The position numbers were made by a program, and so were the translations under genes. The notes under the pieces were generated by a model. It saw only the letters and a program-made list of their open reading frames with translations, searched no databases and was not told the origin of the DNA. DNA of 9,849 nucleotides from Thermococcus sp. (GTDB lineage: Archaea > Methanobacteriota_B > Thermococci > Thermococcales > Thermococcaceae). Positions within the stretch are counted from its first letter, which is position 1, and each line of letters opens with the position of its first letter. The stretch is taken from positions 1 to 9,849 of the forward strand of contig JAGHBN010000041.1 in the NCBI GenBank assembly GCA_021160985.1. Direction: 5' to 3'. Below are positions 1 through 5,892 of this stretch, piece by piece.

Positions 1-846
1 CCCGCGCTCCCAGTAGGGCTTAACCACCGTTCCCCTAACCACCGCGCTGTCGTATAGCTTGAGCTCGCCGATTTTCTTGTATGTAAGGTGGTCGTCGGTG
101 TTCTGGTTCGTTTTGAATAACTGGTAGAAGGCGACGGGCTCCTTAAACTTAACTCGCTCGAAGGTCTGGATGACCCTTCCTCTGTCGATTCCCCTGATTC
201 CCACGAGAACGGGGTCCTTACCGTGGGGTGTTATGAGGACGCTCCTCTTGTAGGGGTCAACGTTGTCGTAGGTGAAGGGGTAGCTCCATTTGTCGGCGAG
301 GAAAACGCTCTCCTCTTTGACCCGCCTCGGGGTCCCCCAGTTCTCAGGCTCGCGGTATGCTAAAAGCTCGTAGGTGAAGCGCTCAAGGGGGTAGCCGATC
401 GCTCCTAAAGAGCCGATTATCCCGCGCCCGAGCTTGAACTTGAAGAACTCTGCCCCAACTTCTCTCGCGACCTTTTCAGCCTCTTCGATGGTGACGTGCT
501 CCCTGAGGGCCTTAAGCGAGAACTCATGGAGCTTTTCAGGGATTTCGCCCTCGAAAAAGACGACTCCGGGGTTCGTGTTCTCGTGGGTGAAGTCCGCGAG
601 CTGGTTCACGTAGAAGAGGACGGTGTTCTTAATCTCTGGAATAACTTCTTCGTCTGCCTCGAACGTCATCGCCACAGCTCCATTGCCCCTTGTCTTGTAC
701 GGGACGTTCGGGTTCAGCCTTATGAGTCTCGGCAGGTCGATGGGTTCGGCTAAGCGGGACAGCTCGCGGTAGAGGAGCGCGCCGAGGTAGGTGGTGCACA
801 TGCCGTTCGGCGAATCTGTGTCGTCGATTCCGATGTGGATGAGCAT
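1..846 (-). CDS. tiaS: tRNA(Ile2) 2-agmatinylcytidine synthetase TiaS, partial (C-terminus beyond window)
   Basis: TiaS attaches agmatine to C34 of the tRNA-Ile that reads AUA codons, using ATP, so that the CAU anticodon reads AUA and not AUG. It is an essential archaeal cytosolic enzyme. The frame is open from the ATG at 846 to the window edge, giving 282 codons; the family is usually about 420, so the rest of the OB fold and the zinc ribbon are missing here. The N-terminus has the diagnostic HIGIDDTDSPNGMCTTYL segment (residues 4-21), with the aspartates at 8, 9 and 11 of the kinase-like ATP site and a threonine at 18, the position reported as autophosphorylated in the Archaeoglobus enzyme (from memory). 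Other family-like stretches are NPNVPYKTRGNGAVA, LGRGIIGSLGAIGYPL and TFERVKFKEPVAFYQLFKTNQNTDDH. The TATA-like box at 869-876 places transcription start at the ATG, and no Shine-Dalgarno is present, so the message is probably leaderless. Confidence 0.95.
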   Translation of the reverse strand, partial: MLIHIGIDDTDSPNGMCTTYLGALLYRELSRLAEPIDLPRLIRLNPNVPYKTRGNGAVAMTFEADEEVIPEIKNTVLFYVNQLADFTHENTNPGVVFFEGEIPEKLHEFSLKALREHVTIEEAEKVAREVGAEFFKFKLGRGIIGSLGAIGYPLERFTYELLAYREPENWGTPRRVKEESVFLADKWSYPFTYDNVDPYKRSVLITPHGKDPVLVGIRGIDRGRVIQTFERVKFKEPVAFYQLFKTNQNTDDHLTYKKIGELKLYDSAVVRGTVVKPYWERG

Positions 847-868
847 GTTTGAAGAAAAGGGGAGGGGG

Positions 869-876
869 TTTAAAAA
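869..876 (-). promoter_or_regulatory. TATA-like box for tiaS
   Basis: TTTTTAAA read on the minus strand lies just inside the end of the upstream decayed reading frame. Counting about 30 bases from its first base puts the transcription start at about 846, the A of the tiaS ATG. This predicts a leaderless transcript, in line with the absence of a GGTG/GAGG motif before the start. Confidence 0.5.
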
Positions 877-1052
877 TCAACCGCCGAAGAGCCAGGGCAC
901 CGCGTCCGGGAAGCGCCTCGACCAGCAATGCTCGCTGTGCGTTGCCCCCTCGTCTTCAACGACAAGGAGGTTTTCGCCCTCGACGTAGCACTTCTCAACC
1001 GTCTCCCACGAGCTGCGATTTCAGCCGTTGAGTCGCCCGCGATGACTGCCAA
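877..1052 (-). pseudogene. decayed C-terminal fragment of an esterase-like (PF00756-type) protein
   Basis: On the minus strand, the frame 1020-877 has no usable start codon but reads like the end of a folded protein: WETVEKCYVEG, LLVVEDEGATHSEHCWSRRF, then PDAVPWLFGG and a stop. A ggxHSExxWxxRxPxAlxxLf ending is what I associate with the putative esterase / enterochelin esterase family, where the His belongs to the catalytic triad. An adjacent frame just upstream reads LAVIAGDSTAEIAA and joins it if one base is lost or two gained near 1007-1010, suggesting deletion plus frameshift. Upstream of 1052 nothing recognisable continues, and the cupin promoter lies there. What is seen is the reading frame; the family assignment is inference. 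Confidence 0.5.
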
Positions 1053-1053
1053 G

Positions 1054-1061
1054 ATTAAATA
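1054..1061 (+). promoter_or_regulatory. TATA-like box for the cupin gene
   Basis: ATTAAATA in a G/C-richer surrounding. Start of transcription about 30 bases on would be near 1084, giving a leader of about 10 bases that carries GGTGA (1084-1088) ahead of the ATG at 1094. This favours the ATG over the upstream TTG (1082) and GTG (1085). Confidence 0.45.
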
Positions 1062-1093
1062 GATGCAACTCTAACATCTAATTGGTGAAGGTT

Positions 1094-1420
1094 ATGATTC
1101 CCAAACTCAACATCGATGAGAAGATAAAGGAAATCTCCGAACCCTGGTCTCCCGTTGAGCTGATGCGGGTGAATGAGTACGTCGTTAGGATGGCCCTCTT
1201 TGATGGTGAGTACCACTGGCACAAGCATGAGAAAGAGGACGAACTTTTCTACGTCTACAGGGGGCGCATAGTGGTTCAGCTGAGGGGTCAGCCTGATGTG
1301 GTCCTCAACGAGGGCGAGATGATGGTCGTGCCCAGGGGAATGGAGCACTGTCCCAAGGCCCTCGAACCTTCTTACGTCCTGATGTTCGAGCCTGCGAGGC
1401 TGAAGAGCGAGGGGGACTAA
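1094..1420 (+). CDS. small single-domain cupin protein
   Basis: A 108-residue beta-barrel protein made of one cupin_2-type domain; its substrate or function is unknown. Cupin motif 1 is clear: GEYHWHKHEKEDELFYVYRG (residues 38-57) with metal-ligand candidates His41, His43, His45 and Glu50. Motif 2 follows as EGEMMVVPRGMEHCP (residues 73-87) with His85 as the last ligand. The residues therefore support a metal-binding cupin, probably soluble and cytosolic. I chose ATG 1094 because GGTGA stands five bases before it and the predicted transcription start is about 1084; in-frame TTG 1082 and GTG 1085 would add three or four residues. The stop codon abuts the stop of the convergent acetyltransferase with no bases between. 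Small archaeal cupins of this type are usually annotated only as cupin domain proteins. Confidence 0.88.
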   Translation: MIPKLNIDEKIKEISEPWSPVELMRVNEYVVRMALFDGEYHWHKHEKEDELFYVYRGRIVVQLRGQPDVVLNEGEMMVVPRGMEHCPKALEPSYVLMFEPARLKSEGD

Positions 1421-1951
1421 CTATCCCCTAAACCGCTCGTACATAAGCACGTCCACCAGCCCCTCTCCCGGTACGTACTGGTGCCGGTGGAGCCTTCCAG
1501 CGAGCCGGAACCCGTTCTTTTCCAGCACCCGTATAGAAGCGATATTTGTCTCAAATACCCAGGCGTATAGCTTCCTGAGATGCAGCCAGGAGAATGCGTA
1601 CTTGCTTGCAAGTGCAACGGCCTCGGTGGCGTATCCCTTTCCCCAGTGTTCAGGACTCAGGAAATAGCCTATCTCTGCGTGTCCGTTGTAGTGGTCTATC
1701 CTGTGGAGGCCTATGAGCCCAACGAGGGAACCGGAGGTGTTTTCTACAATTGAAAAGACTTTTTCCCGGGTTTTCTGCTTTTTAAGCCTCTCGTACCACT
1801 CAAGCTCCTCTTCGTAAAAGAATATCTCCTCTGGGGATGAGAGGTATTTCCTGACCCTCCTGTCGTTCCACCACACCCACGCCTGCTTTACGTCATCCTT
1901 TGTGAGGACGCAGAGGGAGACGCGGTTCCCTTTCATCACCACGGCTCTCAT
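1421..1951 (-). CDS. GNAT-family N-acetyltransferase (RimJ/RimL type)
   Basis: A 176-residue acetyl-CoA-dependent N-acyltransferase, complete for this family. The N-terminus (MKGNRVSLCVLTKDDVKQAW) matches the usual first strand and helix of RimJ/RimL-like GNATs. EIGYFLSPEHWGKGYATEA carries motif A with the acetyl-CoA pyrophosphate loop GKGYA (about residues 104-108). NIASIRVLEKNGF (about 136-148) is motif B, the typical Asn-x-x-Ser-x-x-x-x-E-K-x-G-F helix. RimJ/RimL members acetylate protein N-termini, but related enzymes modify polyamines or antibiotics, so the acceptor cannot be named. Start choice: ATG 1951 has GGTG five bases upstream; GTG 1957 and ATG 1936 are in frame. The shared TATA palindrome (1966-1975) would place the start of transcription near 1945, which would favour ATG 1936; a second TATA-like stretch at 1984-1991 would suit ATG 1951. 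Confidence 0.9.
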   Translation of the reverse strand: MRAVVMKGNRVSLCVLTKDDVKQAWVWWNDRRVRKYLSSPEEIFFYEEELEWYERLKKQKTREKVFSIVENTSGSLVGLIGLHRIDHYNGHAEIGYFLSPEHWGKGYATEAVALASKYAFSWLHLRKLYAWVFETNIASIRVLEKNGFRLAGRLHRHQYVPGEGLVDVLMYERFRG

Positions 1952-1962
1952 AGGCACACCTT

Positions 1963-1991
1963 AAATTTATATAAACCTCCGTATTATTTAA
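1963..1991. promoter_or_regulatory. divergent promoter region with near-palindromic TATA box
   Basis: Between the divergent starts at 1951 (minus) and 1994 (plus) lie only 42 bases, nearly all A/T. TTTATATAAA at 1966-1975 is almost self-complementary and can serve either strand. On the plus strand it puts the start at about 1996, on top of the ATG 1994/1997, so the regulator message should be leaderless; no Shine-Dalgarno is present. On the minus strand it points to about 1945. A second A/T box (TTTAAATA read on the minus strand, 1991-1984) points to about 1961 and would give the acetyltransferase a 10-base leader with GGTG. Confidence 0.6.
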
Positions 1992-1993
1992 AC

Positions 1994-2953
1994 ATGATGG
2001 AGAGGGAGCGGTTAATAAGAACTGTTGAGGCAATACTCAAAAGTACCGGTTACAAAACGGCACGCCTGGAGCTTAGAGGTTCATGCTTCGAGATAGTGGC
2101 GAGTAGGCTTTTCCTTCTCCTCTTCATCAAGGTTGCAGCCAACATAGACACTGTTACAGAGGAACAGGCTGAAGACCTCAAAAGGCTGGCGGCTTTCTTC
2201 AAGGCATCCCCCCTCATAGTGGGTCTCAGGACCAAGAACGCGGACCTGGAGGAGGGGGTGGTCTACGAACGGTTTGGGGTTTATGCCATCAGCCCCGAGA
2301 CCCTTTACGATATCCTTGTAGAGAACGAATTCCCCGCCATTTTCGCCGAGAGAGGCGGATTTTACGTCAGGATAAACGGTGCGCTGCTGAAGCAACTCAG
2401 GGAAAAGCACGGCTATTCTGTAAACGAGCTGGCCCAGATGCTTGGAGTCTCCCGAAAGAGCATCCTCAACTATGAGAAGGGCGAGCAGGCTGTTTCCTTG
2501 GATGTTGCCATACGCCTTGAGGAGCTGTTCGACGAGCCCCTTGTGGAGCCCCTTGACGTACTGAATTCCAGGGTGGAAGCGAAGCTTGACATTGTGCCGG
2601 AAACTCCCCTCGAGAGAGAAGTCTTTGAGCGCCTGAAAAACCTCGGACTCGGGGTTGTGAAGGTTAAAAGGGCTCCCTTCAATGCCGTTTCGAAGGAGGA
2701 TGAATTCAAGATTCTGACCGGCATAGACGAGAAAAAGACGCGTTCCACAGTTAAAAGGGCCGAGATGGTAACGGAAGTCAGTAAAATTGTCAACAGCGAC
2801 GGTGTCTTCATCCTCCAGAAGACCCGCACCGAGGTTGTGGGGGAGGTTCCGTTAATACCCAAAAAGAGCCTAGAGGAAGTCAAGGACGCAGATGAACTCA
2901 TAGAGCTCATTGAAGACCTCAAGAAAGAGATAAAGAGGAAACTCTTCAGCTGA
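1994..2953 (+). CDS. COG1395-type HTH (Cro/C1) transcriptional regulator
   Basis: A 319-residue archaeal DNA-binding protein of the family annotated as putative HTH-type transcriptional regulatory protein (COG1395, HAMAP MF_00584). Residues 1-120 form an alpha/beta domain (RLIRTVEAILKSTGYKTARL and LFLLLFIKVAANIDTV), which I remember as resembling a nuclease-like fold in this family. Residues 131-183 are a clear Cro/C1 helix-turn-helix: LLKQLREKHGYSVNELAQML, then GVSRKSILNYEKGEQAVSLD. The rest is a mixed C-terminal region ending in a charged helix. Targets are unknown. The transcript is predicted leaderless; ATG 1997 is the alternative start. Its last 8 bases overlap the end of the convergent HD phosphohydrolase, and it may share promoter control with the divergent acetyltransferase. 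Confidence 0.9.
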   Translation: MMERERLIRTVEAILKSTGYKTARLELRGSCFEIVASRLFLLLFIKVAANIDTVTEEQAEDLKRLAAFFKASPLIVGLRTKNADLEEGVVYERFGVYAISPETLYDILVENEFPAIFAERGGFYVRINGALLKQLREKHGYSVNELAQMLGVSRKSILNYEKGEQAVSLDVAIRLEELFDEPLVEPLDVLNSRVEAKLDIVPETPLEREVFERLKNLGLGVVKVKRAPFNAVSKEDEFKILTGIDEKKTRSTVKRAEMVTEVSKIVNSDGVFILQKTRTEVVGEVPLIPKKSLEEVKDADELIELIEDLKKEIKRKLFS

Positions 2954-4196
2954 AGATGATCTTCTTCCACTTTTCCCGGAGTTTTTTCACGTATTCCGGT
3001 GGAGAGGCTATCAGGACAGCCCATCTCGGCGTCTGCCTGCGCTTCAGCGCGTTTGCAAGCGGTGTGACCTTTGTTAGGGGCTGGACGTCTCCATTGCTGA
3101 GAAGGACGTTTATCTCAGTCGCCTTCAGCCGGGGCTCGCTGAGCATCAGATCCGCTATACTGAACTCGAGGATGACTTCCCCTTCACGGGCACCAACGGC
3201 ATCCGCAAGGTTCCTTTCTATCTCCTGCCTCCTTTTCACGTTCCTGTATGCCGCCAGAAGCTCCTTCTTCTCCTCCGGACTCAACTCGTCCGCACTGGCA
3301 AGAACCGCGGCTTTGTAGAGCTCCCTGTACTTCACCCTCCTGACTATTTCCGCCGGCAGTCCCTCAAGATCCTCAAGCTCTACCAGCACCCTGCAGTCGG
3401 TCATCTTCCAGAAGTCCCAGAGGTAGCCCTCCTCCATCGCAAACTCGAGGGCCCTTGTCAGCATTCCTTCGGCTATCTTGACAGTGTGGTGGAAGTAAAC
3501 GCGGGAGTACATCAAAGACCTTGCCACCATCATCCCTTCAACGGCCTCGATGCCCTTTTCATCAACTACAAGCTCTCCATCATGGATTTTTAGGACTTTA
3601 AGGAGCCGTTCAAGGTCAATGATGCCGTGCGCCACGCCCGTGTAGTGGGCATCGCGGACGAGATAGTCAATCTGATCGACGTCGACGTCACCGTGAAGCA
3701 TCTGGCCCAGGTACTTCTCCCGCGATTGTCCGAGTATTAGTTTTGCAACATCCTCGGGTCCGAAGTCATATCCGTAGCTCTCAATTATTTCGGGAATCTT
3801 TCCCCCATTCTCGCTCTCTGTTATGTTTATCCTGCCAAGGATTATGTCCTGTCCGAGCCGCATGTGGTCGTGCTCTTTGACGTAGTGCTTGTAGATGCTT
3901 TCAAACGTGTGGCTGAAGGGGCCGTGCCCTATATCGTGGAGAAGAGCCCCAATCTGAAGGAGCATGCTCTCGGTTTCGTCCAGCCCAACCTCTTGGGAGA
4001 GCCTCTTGGCGAGGTGCCACGCGCCGAGGGAGTGCTCAAACCTGCTGTGGTTGGCACCGGGATAAACAAGATAGGCCAGACCGAGCTGTCTTATGTTCCT
4101 GAGCCTCTGGAACTCGGGAGTTTTAACGAGGTCAAGTATAATCCCTGTGAGTTTCATACTGCCGTGAACACCATCGTGAATAATTTTTTCACCCAT
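2946..4196 (-). CDS. HD-domain phosphohydrolase (COG1078, SAMHD1/dNTPase-like)
   Basis: A 416-residue metal-dependent phosphohydrolase of the family that includes SAMHD1 and bacterial dNTP triphosphohydrolases; a likely role is hydrolysis of (deoxy)nucleotides, although archaeal substrates are not settled. The metal site is intact: His55 in NHSRFEHSLG, His87-Asp88 in LLHDIGHGPFSHTFE, and Asp174 in DVDQIDYLVRDAHYTG, matching H167, H206-D207 and D311 of SAMHD1 by motif alignment. FQRLRNIRQLGLAYLVYPGA near the N-terminus is also typical. I placed the start at ATG 4196, not at the longer open frame from 4292, because GAGGTG stands six bases upstream and a TATA box at 4228-4236 predicts a 10-base leader; the longer frame would include that promoter. 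Cytosolic, no membrane segments. The 3' end overlaps the convergent regulator by 8 bases. Confidence 0.93.
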   Translation of the reverse strand: MGEKIIHDGVHGSMKLTGIILDLVKTPEFQRLRNIRQLGLAYLVYPGANHSRFEHSLGAWHLAKRLSQEVGLDETESMLLQIGALLHDIGHGPFSHTFESIYKHYVKEHDHMRLGQDIILGRINITESENGGKIPEIIESYGYDFGPEDVAKLILGQSREKYLGQMLHGDVDVDQIDYLVRDAHYTGVAHGIIDLERLLKVLKIHDGELVVDEKGIEAVEGMMVARSLMYSRVYFHHTVKIAEGMLTRALEFAMEEGYLWDFWKMTDCRVLVELEDLEGLPAEIVRRVKYRELYKAAVLASADELSPEEKKELLAAYRNVKRRQEIERNLADAVGAREGEVILEFSIADLMLSEPRLKATEINVLLSNGDVQPLTKVTPLANALKRRQTPRWAVLIASPPEYVKKLREKWKKIIFS

Positions 4197-4227
4197 CAGC
4201 ACCACCTCTGTAAGTTTGAGGAAACAC

Positions 4228-4236
4228 TTATATAAA
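4228..4236 (-). promoter_or_regulatory. TATA box for the HD phosphohydrolase
   Basis: TTTATATAA on the minus strand, a near-consensus Thermococcales TATA box. Transcription would start at about 4206, just before the GAGGTG ribosome-binding motif (about 4202-4207) and ATG 4196. Confidence 0.7.
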
Positions 4237-4261
4237 TTTTCAGCATTGTGACAAAATTCTA

Positions 4262-4484
4262 GAGGAAAGAGCGGCAGGATCCTAGCCTCCACCCCATACT
4301 GGACGGGATTACTGGCCCCGCAGAGGGCCCTGACCTAATTCGATGAAGTCGTGGATGGTTGGCACAGGACGGTCTGGCCCGGGAGGATGTAAAGGTAGCA
4401 TTTATAACCTCTAGACCCGAAGTATTAACTATCACGTGTGAAAATAAGAGAGCACTCCGCATTCTGCCGGAGAGATTGTTTTAG
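4262..4484 (+). pseudogene. possible remnant of a protein-coding gene (unrecognised)
   Basis: The stretch between the HD phosphohydrolase and the DUF835 gene (4197-4521, 325 bases) has no intact gene. One plus-strand frame, however, reads protein-like across it: HPILDGITGPAEGPDLIR, a TGA at 4344-4346, then 45 more codons including VKVAFITSRPEVLTI and ENKRALRILPERLF before TAG at 4482-4484. The hydrophobic-charged alternation at the end suggests a former C-terminus. I recognise no family. It could be chance, because the frame is short. A hairpin GGCCC-CGCAGA-GGGCC lies at about 4314-4330, and a TATA-like TTTATAAC at 4401-4408. Confidence 0.3.
4401..4408 (+). promoter_or_regulatory. TATA-like box upstream of the DUF835 gene
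   Basis: TTTATAAC would start transcription near 4431. If it drives the DUF835 gene from TTG 4522, the leader is about 90 bases, unusually long for this group. It would fit the alternative GTG start at 4438 as a nearly leaderless message. A weaker box, TTTTAGA at 4479-4485, would instead give a leader of about 13 bases before TTG 4522. Confidence 0.35.
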
Positions 4485-4521
4485 ATGGGTTCTGCGAGCC
4501 CGATGGATAAAGGAGGCGAAG

Positions 4522-5619
4522 TTGTTGGATGGCATCCAGGCAGTCTTACTCGCAGAGGCTGCAATGGTACTGATTGCTGACGCAGTGGCCGCGGCGTGGA
4601 TATTTAGGATATATCTACGCAACAGAAGGGAATCTGCCCTAGCGTTCTCGATAGCGTGGGTATTCGATTTCTTAACGGTTCTCTTTACGACACAACGGAG
4701 CGCCACCCTTCAGTTGATTGGTCTGCTGTGTCTTCCGACGTTTGCAGGCTTCATTTTCTACGGCTCTGTGAAGTTCCTTGAAGAGGAGTCCATAAACGTA
4801 AGACACAAGATTCTTGCCACCCTCTCCCTCATGCCCCCAACGTTTATGGTATACCTGCTCGGTGTGTACTTTTACACTGGAGACGCCTTCTGGACGGCCA
4901 CGAGTGCGGCGGCACTGGGGATAAGCGGAGTCTTCGTAGTGGGGGGCGGACTGTTACTGATGGGAGTCGAGGAGATCTACAAAAGCGCAATTAAATATCT
5001 CTCAATCGGCATAGTTCTATTTGGGATTCACCTTATCCCCACAGCCCTCTTTGGTCTCCAACCCTGGTATGGAGTGATAGGCTTCACGCTCTCATCGGTG
5101 CTGATAGTCTTCATGGTATGGGCGATGATCAAGCTGACCTCATTAGAAATGTTTTTGCCCGTAGAAAAAGCAGCCCCCCAGCAAATAAACCTTAAACCAG
5201 GCGCACTCATTGTGGAGACAGACGAATACAATGAACTCAAGGAAAAACTCCGTGAGATACCAGTGCTGGCCTTTGTCAGGGACGTCTCTGATATTCCAGA
5301 GGGGTGGGAGTGCTACTTTGTGACCACTGTACCATTACAGAGCAAGTTTAAGACCACGGTACACCCTACGGACCTCGCTAAGATGACCGAGATCTCTCAC
5401 AGGTACTTTGAGACATTTGCTGCCTCAGGAAGGCATGGCGTCATTGTCATTGACTGCCTTGAGTATCTCGCCGTGTACAACTCATGGGATGGCCTCATGA
5501 AGTTCATCTCAAAGTTAAGGGATTTTGCCCTTATGAACAACGGCACTCTAGTGATTGTATTGGACAAGATGAGTCTTGAAGACAGGCTCTATGCACAGCT
5601 CATGAGGCTCATGGAGTGA
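4522..5619 (+). CDS. multi-pass membrane protein with C-terminal DUF835 domain
   Basis: A 365-residue protein in two parts. The first ~220 residues hold about six or seven hydrophobic segments (for example VLLAEAAMVLIADAVAAAWI, LIGLLCLPTFAGFIFYGSV, MVYLLGVYFY, SGVFVVGGGLLLMGV, LSIGIVLFGIHLI and VIGFTLSSVLIVFMVWAMI), so it sits in the membrane. The last ~140 residues are a cytosolic DUF835 (PF05763) domain: GALIVETDEYNELKEKL, HGVIVIDCLEYLAVYNSWDG and GTLVIVLDKMSLEDRLYAQL. The IVIDCLEYL strand resembles the Walker-B-like strand of the KaiC-related group to which I recall DUF835 being linked. Function unknown, and such genes are common in Thermococcales. I chose TTG 4522 because AAAGGAGG ends five bases before it; the frame is open back to GTG 4438, but that stretch uses codons rare here (CGA, CGG), is Arg/Cys-rich and can form RNA hairpins. 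Confidence 0.85.
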   Translation: MLDGIQAVLLAEAAMVLIADAVAAAWIFRIYLRNRRESALAFSIAWVFDFLTVLFTTQRSATLQLIGLLCLPTFAGFIFYGSVKFLEEESINVRHKILATLSLMPPTFMVYLLGVYFYTGDAFWTATSAAALGISGVFVVGGGLLLMGVEEIYKSAIKYLSIGIVLFGIHLIPTALFGLQPWYGVIGFTLSSVLIVFMVWAMIKLTSLEMFLPVEKAAPQQINLKPGALIVETDEYNELKEKLREIPVLAFVRDVSDIPEGWECYFVTTVPLQSKFKTTVHPTDLAKMTEISHRYFETFAASGRHGVIVIDCLEYLAVYNSWDGLMKFISKLRDFALMNNGTLVIVLDKMSLEDRLYAQLMRLME

Positions 5620-5626
5620 GGACAGC

Positions 5627-5634
5627 TTTATATA
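5627..5634 (+). promoter_or_regulatory. strong TATA box before the GC-rich RNA region
   Basis: TTTATATA, a near-consensus archaeal TATA box eight bases after the DUF835 stop codon. Transcription should start near 5657-5658, where the sequence turns abruptly from A/T-rich to very G/C-rich. No start codon with a ribosome-binding site lies near that point; the first credible one is 235 bases further on. The pyrimidine run at 5636-5647 (CTTCTTTTCCCC) may also end the DUF835 transcript. Confidence 0.7.
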
Positions 5635-5657
5635 CTTCTTTTCCCCTATCTTATATT

Positions 5658-5880
5658 GCCCCTGCGCGAGGACCCCGGGGAGAATGAACCGGGGGGCGAT
5701 GCGGGGGCCACAGCCCGGTCTCAGCGAGGTCCCCGCGGGAGGGCCTTCCGCGTTACGGAGCGCTATGACCGCGGGAAACCCAGACCGGGCACAGACGGCC
5801 CGCCTGGGTTAACCCGCCAGAGCTCGCCGGGAGGCATGTATGAAGGCGGGGGTTACGGGCGGGCCATAGCCCGACACTCA
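5658..5880 (+). ncRNA. putative structured RNA (stand-alone RNA or long 5' leader)
   Basis: About 220 bases, far richer in G/C than the flanks, start where the TATA box at 5627-5634 predicts and end at the ribosome-binding site of the next gene. Visible helices: CCCCGG/CCGGGG (5673-5678 with 5689-5694); a 9-bp stem 5701-5709 with 5728-5736, one G-U pair; UUCCG/CGGAG (5746-5750 with 5756-5760); CCCGCC/GGCGGG (5813-5818 with 5845-5850) enclosing a GCC-GGGA-GGC hairpin; CGGGC-CAUA-GCCCG (5860-5873). The loop of the 9-bp stem (5713-5721) is perfectly complementary to 5782-5790, which would form a pseudoknot. The same 5782-5790 bases can instead sit in a local hairpin 5777-5783 with 5804-5810 plus 5786-5790 with 5798-5802. 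I do not see the RNase P, SRP, 5S or tRNA signatures. High G/C in AT-richer flanks is an established mark of structured RNA in hyperthermophiles. Confidence 0.6.
5666..5735 (+). repeat. 12-base direct repeat inside the RNA region
   Basis: GCGAGGACCCCG at 5666-5677 recurs as GCGAGGTCCCCG at 5724-5735, 11 of 12 bases identical. The second copy is the 3' strand of the 9-bp stem, so the first copy could compete with it for pairing to 5703-5709. Confidence 0.55.
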
Positions 5881-5892
5881 TGGTGGCGTAGT

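Noticed and set aside
2470..3024. Long minus-strand open frame opposite the HTH regulator.
   Set aside because: Ser/Thr-rich text typical of the antisense of a Glu/Lys/Asp-rich gene; the sense strand carries a clear family.
2946..4292. Longer start of the HD phosphohydrolase at 4292.
   Set aside because: The additional 32 codons contain the TATA box and ribosome-binding site of ATG 4196.
5701..5721. Similarity to part of archaeal 5S rRNA (GGGGGCCACAGCCCGGTCT).
   Set aside because: The likeness, recalled from memory, covers only about 20 bases; the conserved CGAACCCGGAAGTTAAG that should follow is absent.
5658..5880. RNase P RNA, SRP RNA or H/ACA guide RNA.
   Set aside because: No CR-I GAGGAAAGUC, no SRP helix-8 motif, and no convincing K-turn with an ACA box at a stem foot. 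An H/ACA RNA is not fully excluded.
5656..5892. Reading the GC-rich stretch as an N-terminal extension (about 79 residues) of the small DDIPF protein.
   Set aside because: The translation is Gly/Arg/Pro-rich without structure, the start would be a TTG without a ribosome-binding site, and the stretch is better explained by base pairing. Few stops are expected by chance at such G/C.
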